DNA from: JAWLBR01 sp041687495
GTDB taxonomy: Bacteria; Bacillota; Limnochordia; DTU087; JAAYGB01
Direction of reading: 5' to 3'
Length of the DNA: 20,844 nt
NCBI GenBank assembly: GCA_041687495.1
Contig: JAWLBR010000051.1
Location: forward strand, 1 to 20,844
Shown here: positions 15,908 through 20,844 of the stretch, piece after piece
Layout of the letters: each line of letters opens with the position of its first letter
Numbering within the stretch: the first letter of the stretch is position 1
The notes under the pieces: model-generated
What the model was told of the DNA's origin: nothing
Seen by the model: the letters and a program-made list of their open reading frames with translations, nothing else
Databases searched by the model: none
Program-made: the position numbers and the translations under genes

Positions 15908-16744
15908 TTGCAGTACCAGTTTGTCAATGTAGATAAAGAAAACAACGACTTTCAGCGCTTGGAGGTGCTGAAGCGCAACAGAAATAAGCGGCATCGCTAC
16001 GGAGAGTTATTTGTCGAGAGTGTGGCCTGTATCAATGCCATGCTGCACACTGGGTGGGAGATAACCTCCATCGCCTACAATGGGGAGCGGCAGCTGTCCC
16101 GGTGGGCTCAAGATGTGATCGCTGAGAGCCAACCCGAGAAGCTATTTCGCCTCACGGCTCCGCTAATGGACAAGCTGTCTGATCGGGTCGAACCGTCAGA
16201 GCTCATTGTCACCGGAAAGATTAAGCGGCGCACCCTTGACGACATCAAGGTGCGGGATAACTCACTGATCGTGATCTTTGATCGTCCTTCTAACCACGGT
16301 AATTTGGGAAGCATTATGCGCAGCGCCGATGCCTTTGGAGTGGATGGAATCATTACCACTGGGCACAGTGTGGACATCCACGATCCGGTGGTTTTGCGTT
16401 CCAGTTTAGGGGCGTTCTTTCACATTCCCGTGATCCACTGTCCTTCCACTACAGAGCTGGGAGAGTGGTTGACCGGGGCCAAACAGCGGGTATCTGGTTT
16501 CAAAGTGGTGGGGACAAGCCCGGGCGCCAGCCAGTGGATGTATGATGCCGAACTAACCGGCCCGGTAGCCATGATGGTCGGTAACGAATTCCATGGCATT
16601 AGCAGTACTTTGGCCGAAATGGTGGATGAGATGGTGGTCATCCCGATGCAGGGGACCGTGGATTCACTGAATGCAGCCTGCGCGGGAACCATTGCTTTGT
16701 ATGAGGTTGTGAGGCAGCGGCGAGTGCGACAGGCTCGGGGATAG
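15908..16744 (+). CDS. SpoU/TrmH-family RNA 2'-O-methyltransferase
   Basis: This 278-aa SPOUT-class enzyme should transfer a methyl group from S-adenosylmethionine to a ribose 2'-OH in tRNA or rRNA. The TTG at 15908 is preceded by an AAGGGG box. Residues 1-100 form an RNA-binding N-terminal region resembling the SpoU substrate-binding domain. The trefoil-knot catalytic domain (about 118-272) has motif 1 with Asn129 and Arg138 (NHGNLGSIMR), motif 2 GNEFHGIS (225-232, where family members often have NEGxG) and motif 3 IPMQGTVDSLNAA (245-257). All key residues are present. It is followed 45 bases later by another predicted RNA methyltransferase, so they may form an RNA-modification pair. The target nucleotide is not evident. 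Confidence 0.9.
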   Translation: MQYQFVNVDKENNDFQRLEVLKRNRNKRHRYGELFVESVACINAMLHTGWEITSIAYNGERQLSRWAQDVIAESQPEKLFRLTAPLMDKLSDRVEPSELIVTGKIKRRTLDDIKVRDNSLIVIFDRPSNHGNLGSIMRSADAFGVDGIITTGHSVDIHDPVVLRSSLGAFFHIPVIHCPSTTELGEWLTGAKQRVSGFKVVGTSPGASQWMYDAELTGPVAMMVGNEFHGISSTLAEMVDEMVVIPMQGTVDSLNAACAGTIALYEVVRQRRVRQARG

Positions 16745-16789
16745 CAGGATGCGCCGCTAAGAGCTCACCCGAGAAAGGATAGTGGTGCA

Positions 16790-18409
16790 GTGGCAGGCAA
16801 AGATGCAGCAGGGATCCTTCGAGAGTTGTACAAAAGGCGCGGCATGAAGCCACTAACAAGCGAGGAAATTCAAGAAACGATTACCGCCCTGGCAGCGGAG
16901 GATACTAAGTTTCGCTCCTTCCTGGGGGACCTCTTGCTCTTCCAAAAGGGCAGAAGCATTCCCTTCTTGTTCTCAGCTCTGGATGCAGACGATGACCTGG
17001 TGCGAAAGACCAGTGCCGTTCTGCTCAGCAAGCTGTGTCGAGGAAAGCTGGCTCCAGAGCAGACCGCAAAGATTGTCTGTTTGCTAAGCGACTTAGACCC
17101 CAAGATTCGAAAAAACGCTGCTATCATCTTGGGCAACACTTCTGATGCAGCGCATGTCGAGAAGTTGAGGGCGCGTTTGACTGAAGAGACAGTGCCTTGG
17201 GTCAAGGCATCTGTCATCCTGGCCTTAGGCGCCATTGGGGGATCAGAGGCGAGGGCGGCAGTTGAGGGGTATAACCCTGAGAACGGTGAAGAACAACAGG
17301 CTGTAGAGAAAGCGCTGGCCAAGCTGGCTCCTGCTCTTGCTCCCATACCTTTTCCCACGGTGCTTCCCCAGGCGCAGACTGTGGAGGTCTGGGTTGCCCC
17401 AGGGCTTGAGAAGACCCTGCAGGGAGAACTGCAGGAAAAAGTGGGGTTGGCCAGTGCTATGGCACGGGAAGGCGTGCTGGAAGTGGCAACTGACCAACTC
17501 GGACGGTTGGCATCGGTAATTAGGACAGCACGGGAGATTCTCGTCCCTATTGGCAGCGCCAGCGCTGGGAGAAACCCCGACGTAGTTTCAGTAGTGTCCG
17601 GCCTGTTGGCAAGACCCAGCGGGTTGAAAGGAGTCTTCGACTCCTATGGCCAACCTAGTCATGGCATCAACTACCGGCTAGAAGTACGGGGCAACATCAA
17701 ACACGCCCAGCGTCGACGGGTAATTCAGCAGCTGGCAGCTTGGATTGGGCGCAACTCAACTCACTTTCGTAATAACCCCCACGGGTATCATATGGAGTTT
17801 CGGGTGATCGTCAGGCGGACGAATATTCAGCTTCTCTGGAAGCCATATAGCCCTCCGGTCGACCGCTTTGGGTACCGAGTAGCGGACGTTCCGGCATCCA
17901 TTGATCCCACTATTGCCGCGGGGATTGTCCGGTTGCTACCAAAAATGAATGAATTCGACCGAGTATTAGACCCCTTTTGCGGCAGTGGCACCCTCCTTAT
18001 TGAGCGGGCATTCGGTGGCAAGTATGAAGAACTGGTTGGGGTAGACATCTCCAAAGACGCAATTCGCGCAGCAAAGACCAACGCTGCGGCAGCTGGGATT
18101 CCCGTCCGTTTGATTCACACGGATATCCTCAAGGCCACTGAGCTGAATCCCTTTGACCTGCTCATCTCGAACATGCCTTTTGGCCACCGCGTCGGCAGTC
18201 ACCAGCACAACGTCGAACTGTATGAGCGGTTCTTTTCTCAGATGGGTAGCCTGGCCAAACCTGGGGCTGTTGTTGCTCTATTTACACAGGAAATTGAACT
18301 GACAAGGAAGTTGTATCAGCAGACTCCGAAACTGACCCTACTGCACGAAAGCAGAATCAAGGCCGGGGGTTTGCAGCCGGGGCTGTTTATTGGGAGATAC
18401 GAAGGATAG
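16790..18409 (+). CDS. HEAT-repeat/THUMP/Rossmann RNA methyltransferase fusion
   Basis: This 539-aa protein joins three parts. Residues about 45-185 are helical HEAT-like repeats (RKTSAVLLSKL, IRKNAAIILGN, VKASVILALGAIGG). Residues about 198-350 resemble the ferredoxin-like and THUMP RNA-binding region of Trm14/RlmL-type enzymes, opening with VWVAPGLEKTLQGEL. Residues about 370-539 form an S-adenosylmethionine-binding Rossmann domain with DPFCGSG (394-400), Asp419 in GVDIS and the catalytic-site motif NMPFG (461-465), a variant of the NPPF/Y loop used for N2-guanine methylation. The likely job is guanine-N2 methylation of tRNA or rRNA. The GTG at 16790 has AAAGGAT about 11 bases upstream. I know of no common family with the HEAT extension; such repeats usually bind proteins or RNA. 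Domain calls are strong for the methyltransferase and moderate for HEAT and THUMP. Confidence 0.85.
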   Translation: MAGKDAAGILRELYKRRGMKPLTSEEIQETITALAAEDTKFRSFLGDLLLFQKGRSIPFLFSALDADDDLVRKTSAVLLSKLCRGKLAPEQTAKIVCLLSDLDPKIRKNAAIILGNTSDAAHVEKLRARLTEETVPWVKASVILALGAIGGSEARAAVEGYNPENGEEQQAVEKALAKLAPALAPIPFPTVLPQAQTVEVWVAPGLEKTLQGELQEKVGLASAMAREGVLEVATDQLGRLASVIRTAREILVPIGSASAGRNPDVVSVVSGLLARPSGLKGVFDSYGQPSHGINYRLEVRGNIKHAQRRRVIQQLAAWIGRNSTHFRNNPHGYHMEFRVIVRRTNIQLLWKPYSPPVDRFGYRVADVPASIDPTIAAGIVRLLPKMNEFDRVLDPFCGSGTLLIERAFGGKYEELVGVDISKDAIRAAKTNAAAAGIPVRLIHTDILKATELNPFDLLISNMPFGHRVGSHQHNVELYERFFSQMGSLAKPGAVVALFTQEIELTRKLYQQTPKLTLLHESRIKAGGLQPGLFIGRYEG

Positions 18410-18432
18410 GACAAACAATTGCCGGAACTAAA

Positions 18433-18447
18433 TTCCCGTTTCGGGAA
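18433..18447 (+). repeat. Short hairpin after the methyltransferase gene
   Basis: TTCCCG and CGGGAA pair perfectly around a TTT loop, 24 bases after the stop. There is no T-run after it, so terminator function is weak at best. The stretch 18448-18507 holds only AT-rich -10-like sequences (TATAAC 18483-18488, CATAAT 18488-18493) without a good -35. Confidence 0.4.
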
Positions 18448-18507
18448 GGACTTCGTGCCTTAGGGAAGAAATAAGGTACCACTATAACATAATAATGGAT
18501 TTTCTGC

Positions 18508-18693
18508 TTTGGATTGGTGCCCTGCTGCGCAGATGGCAGGGAGAATAGGGAAGATGGGGCTGTCAGAAACGACAGCTAACCACGCGGACGCGCCACTGTA
18601 TCCGGGAGCAGCCTACAGCTGTGCCACTCGATGGTTATCGGGGAAGGTGTAGGATTTGCTGTGAACGGGAGCCAGAAGACCTGCCATTCCAAA
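18508..18693 (+). ncRNA. Cobalamin (adenosylcobalamin-class) riboswitch aptamer
   Basis: The B12 box AGCCAGAAGACCTGCC is at 18670-18685, nearly identical to the consensus. Upstream are AATAGGGAA (18544-18552) and CGCCACTGT (18591-18599), both conserved core elements. A closing helix P1 is formed by TTTGGA (18508-18513) and TCCAAA (18688-18693). A hairpin GCTGTC/GACAGC with loop AGAAAC (18559-18576) fits P5/L5. The following gene is a BtuB-like receptor, exactly what this riboswitch class controls. It binds cobalamin in the nascent RNA and should shut off the receptor when B12 is abundant. Confidence 0.92.
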
Positions 18694-18726
18694 ACACCCG
18701 AAAATCCCTCGCGAAAGGGGATGGTG

Positions 18727-18746
18727 TACTGCAGGCGTTTCCAGTA
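18727..18746 (+). promoter_or_regulatory. Candidate L13 hairpin of the riboswitch
   Basis: TACTG (18727-18731) pairs with CAGTA (18742-18746). The 10-base loop carries GTTTC (18737-18741), complementary to GAAAC (18566-18570) in the L5 loop of the aptamer. This would be the ligand-stabilised L5-L13 kissing contact known in cobalamin riboswitches. An alternative pairing of GGCGTT (18734-18739) with AACGCC (18771-18776) would disrupt it. Read by eye, not folded computationally. Confidence 0.5.
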
Positions 18747-18800
18747 TGTCAGCTGTTGGTAGAGTGCATCAACGCCAACACACAAGACTCGAATGGTAAT

Positions 18801-18834
18801 GCCCGGCTGTGCCCGCCACATCCGGGCTAATTTT
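18801..18834 (+). terminator. Riboswitch-controlled intrinsic terminator
   Basis: GCCCGG (18801-18806) pairs with CCGGGC (18822-18827), and inside it TGTG pairs with CACA across one mismatch, leaving a CCCGC loop. TAATTTT follows. It lies about 108 bases past the aptamer and 88 bases before the receptor start, the place expected for the off switch. Confidence 0.72.
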
Positions 18835-18921
18835 ATGCCCAGATCGTGGCGTAGACAAGGCGTAAGCACCAACGGAAAATCATAAGGGGCATAGACCCCG
18901 CAACACCAGGGAGGAATTCAC

Positions 18922-20703
18922 TTGAAAGCAAGCACTCAACGAATAAGGAGTATGGCATACATACTGCTGCTGACCCTCGTATTAACAGGGATTGCGTTGC
19001 CGGCAGCGGCAGAAGAGGATTCAGACGTGACCATTGTTGTCACCGCCAGCCGCATCCCCCAGGCTATCCTTGACAGTCCAGTCAGCGTCAGTGTCATCAC
19101 CAAGGAAGATATCGAGCAATCCGGTGCTGCCACCGTAGCCGATGCGCTGCGGCAGGTGGAGGGGGTTACGGTTACTAGCAACGGAGGGCTGGGAAGTGCC
19201 ACTTCGTTTAGTATACGGGGTTCGGGCTCTTCCCGGGTTGTTGTCCTCAAGGACGGTCGACGGCTCGGCTCAGCCATGAACGGGACCATCGATATGGGGC
19301 GGTTGTCGCTGAATGGTGTGGAGCGGATTGAGGTCATTAAGGGGCCATCTTCAGCTCTGTACGGTTCGGATGCCTTGGGTGGAGTAGTCAATATCATCAC
19401 GGAAAATGGTAGTCAGAAACCTTCGGCTGAGGTATCCGTGGCAGCAGGCAGTTTTGGCACCAAGGTTGTCAATCTGCAAGGAGGAGGCGGATTCTCTGGC
19501 GGTAGTTGGTGGCTTAGCGCGGAAAAAGCCCAGTCCGATGGGTATGCGAGCAACGGTGGCTATGATGGGCTTTTCCTCGATGGAACACTGTCACTGGATC
19601 TATCCGAGGCGGCTTGGGTGACGGCCAGCGTAAATCACCACGATGGAGAGTTTGGTGATTGGCCTCAGCTAGACGAATATACCCGCGTCGACCTAGCGTA
19701 CAATCAGCAGCTCGATTTTGACCAAGATCTCTCTTTGCGATTCTTTAGCGACAGTTCGCGACGTGAATTCGCGCCAAGTGTCCATAAGATGACGACCGCG
19801 GGAGTTGATACCCAATACAACCGCCAGGTGGCCAAGCACCAGCTTTCATTGGGGGGTTCTTTGGCAAGGGATGAGGCTGATAGCACCAACTACAGCGGTG
19901 TCAAACAGCGAGAGAACTGGGCGGTTTTTGCTCAGGACATTTACCATGCTAGTTCTCAGGTAGCTCTAACTTTCGGTGGAAGGCATGACGATTACTCAAA
20001 CTACGGTTCATCAACCACGTATAGGGTAGGTGGCTCCTATACTCCAAGCTCAGCGACCCGTATCTATGGATCATGGAGTACTGGGTTTAGAGTGCCGACA
20101 TTTGATGACCTCTATTTTGATCTTTACGATCCCGTTTGGGACTACCGATGGGTCGGCAACCCAGACTTGGTCCCTGAGGAGTCGGTTGGGTATGAACTGG
20201 GCCTAGACCAGAGCTTACCAGGTGACTTGCGGCTGTCGTTAGCTGCCTATCATCGTGTCGTTGATAACTATATCGGTATGGGTGCTGAGAGCTCAGTCAA
20301 CCTGGATGAAGTTGTTCTCAAGGGCTGGGATGTCACCGCAGAGAAGTCGCTTCGTTCAGACCTAGTTATATCGTTAGGATATGAATACCTAGATTCCTTG
20401 GATAAATCGACTGGCGGTCCTGTCAACTACCAGGCAAAGCATAGGGGCTCGATAGAACTAGGATGGCAGGCTGCTAGGAATCTGCACGTACTTACCCGTT
20501 ACAATCTGGTCAGCGAGCGACCTTATTTTGCTGAGATGCTTCCGGCGTACTCAGTTCTTGACCTAGACGTAGTTCAGCGGGTCGGAGAGAATCTCGAGGT
20601 CAGGGCCTCTGTAAACAATATCCTAGATGAAGAGTATGAAGAGGCTAAGTCCTGTCCAGCCCCACCACGGCAGTTCCAACTTGGGGTTAGTTATTCGTTC
20701 TAA
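18922..20703 (+). CDS. TonB-dependent outer-membrane receptor, BtuB-like (vitamin B12 uptake)
   Basis: This 593-aa outer-membrane receptor should take up cobalamin using energy passed by TonB/ExbB. The TTG at 18922 has a GGGAGG box seven bases upstream. Residues 1-30 are a signal peptide (cleavage near PAAAEE). A TonB box-like DVTIVVTA lies at 35-42, directly before the plug domain (about 48-160) with FSIRGSGSSRVVVLKDG and RIEVIKGPSSALYGSDALGGVVNII, both family hallmarks. A 22-strand barrel follows and ends in LGVSYSF with the C-terminal Phe. Length matches BtuB (about 590-610). The cobalamin riboswitch upstream makes B12 or a precursor corrinoid the most likely substrate. An ExbB/TolQ-like gene starts 72 bases later, so the operon carries its own energy source. 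Confidence 0.95.
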   Translation: MKASTQRIRSMAYILLLTLVLTGIALPAAAEEDSDVTIVVTASRIPQAILDSPVSVSVITKEDIEQSGAATVADALRQVEGVTVTSNGGLGSATSFSIRGSGSSRVVVLKDGRRLGSAMNGTIDMGRLSLNGVERIEVIKGPSSALYGSDALGGVVNIITENGSQKPSAEVSVAAGSFGTKVVNLQGGGGFSGGSWWLSAEKAQSDGYASNGGYDGLFLDGTLSLDLSEAAWVTASVNHHDGEFGDWPQLDEYTRVDLAYNQQLDFDQDLSLRFFSDSSRREFAPSVHKMTTAGVDTQYNRQVAKHQLSLGGSLARDEADSTNYSGVKQRENWAVFAQDIYHASSQVALTFGGRHDDYSNYGSSTTYRVGGSYTPSSATRIYGSWSTGFRVPTFDDLYFDLYDPVWDYRWVGNPDLVPEESVGYELGLDQSLPGDLRLSLAAYHRVVDNYIGMGAESSVNLDEVVLKGWDVTAEKSLRSDLVISLGYEYLDSLDKSTGGPVNYQAKHRGSIELGWQAARNLHVLTRYNLVSERPYFAEMLPAYSVLDLDVVQRVGENLEVRASVNNILDEEYEEAKSCPAPPRQFQLGVSYSF

Positions 20704-20775
20704 GCGGTTTTGATACAGCCGGCTGCTTAGCTGAGCTGGCGGTTATGGATTTCGGAGGGGAGCGGGTTTGAGGTG

Positions 20776-20844
20776 ATGGACTTTCTAGCAAAGGGCGGGC
20801 CCGTCCTAGTTGTACTCGTACTGGGATCGATGGTTGCTCTGGCG
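20776..20844 (+). CDS. ExbB/TolQ/MotA-family proton channel, first 23 codons
   Basis: Only the N-terminus is in the window: MDFLAKGGPVLVVLVLGSMVALA. A short amphipathic start, then GGPV and the first membrane span, is characteristic of ExbB/TolQ proteins (compare FxKGGPxMxPLLxxSVxALA). GGGGAG lies upstream and GAGGTG abuts the ATG; a GTG at 20773 is an in-frame alternative. As a partner of ExbD and TonB it would energise the receptor just upstream. The assignment rests on 23 residues plus context. Confidence 0.72.
   Translation, partial: MDFLAKGGPVLVVLVLGSMVALA

Noticed and set aside
18576..18872. 98-codon minus frame and 69-codon plus frame (18621-18830) before the receptor gene
   Set aside because: Both lie across the cobalamin riboswitch and its terminator, whose conserved RNA elements explain the sequence.
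20716..20725. CAGCCGGCTG perfect palindrome between the receptor and ExbB-like genes
   Set aside because: Ten bases without a loop cannot make a useful hairpin, and such short palindromes are expected by chance in GC-rich DNA.

Overview
The window looks like accessory carbohydrate-utilisation DNA from a bacterium with an outer membrane but Gram-positive-style sugar uptake. A TonB-dependent receptor, the start of an ExbB/TolQ-like proton channel and a small outer-membrane beta-barrel indicate a diderm envelope. The CUT1 sugar ABC transporter, strong AGGAGG-type ribosome binding sites, frequent GTG/TTG starts and EF_0837-type and URO-D-type enzymes look like Firmicutes. A diderm Firmicutes lineage (for example Limnochordia-like) is my inference. 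The 10-N run at 11812-11821 marks a draft or metagenomic scaffold.

Layout. (1) 1-973, minus: the N-terminal part of a secreted DUF4139-type protein, cut by the window edge. (2) 1255-6479, plus: a CUT1 operon (substrate-binding protein, two permeases, GH42 beta-galactosidase) closed by an intrinsic terminator, then a YhcH/EbgC-like cupin at 6689-7183. (3) 7286-7969, minus: a 227-aa outer-membrane barrel, divergent from a SEC-C zinc-motif protein (8216-9397, plus). (4) 9438-12456, minus: a run of URO-D/methyltransferase-like protein (holding the assembly gap), GH29 subfamily-B alpha-L-fucosidase and a membrane-anchored flavinylation-type FMN-binding protein. (5) 12722-15706, plus: an amidohydrolase/deacetylase and a GH2 beta-glycosidase, ended by a terminator. 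(6) 15908-18409, plus: two predicted RNA methyltransferases, one SpoU/TrmH type and one a HEAT-THUMP-Rossmann fusion. (7) 18508-20844, plus: a cobalamin riboswitch with a terminator expression platform, a BtuB-like TonB-dependent receptor and the first 23 codons of an ExbB/TolQ-like protein.

How the genes work together. The three glycosidases (GH42, GH29B, GH2) lack signal peptides and sit beside an oligosaccharide importer, so the simplest model is import of short, probably fucosylated galactosides and cytoplasmic trimming. The importer has no ATPase gene here and no transcription factor is encoded in the window, so both must lie elsewhere. The last block is a separate B12-uptake operon: when cobalamin is plentiful, the riboswitch should stop transcription before the receptor and its energising channel are made.

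I see no CRISPR array, tRNA, rRNA, transposase or integrase. The less familiar material is the URO-D-like/fucosidase/FMN-binding cluster, the HEAT-THUMP methyltransferase fusion and the long riboswitch leader.
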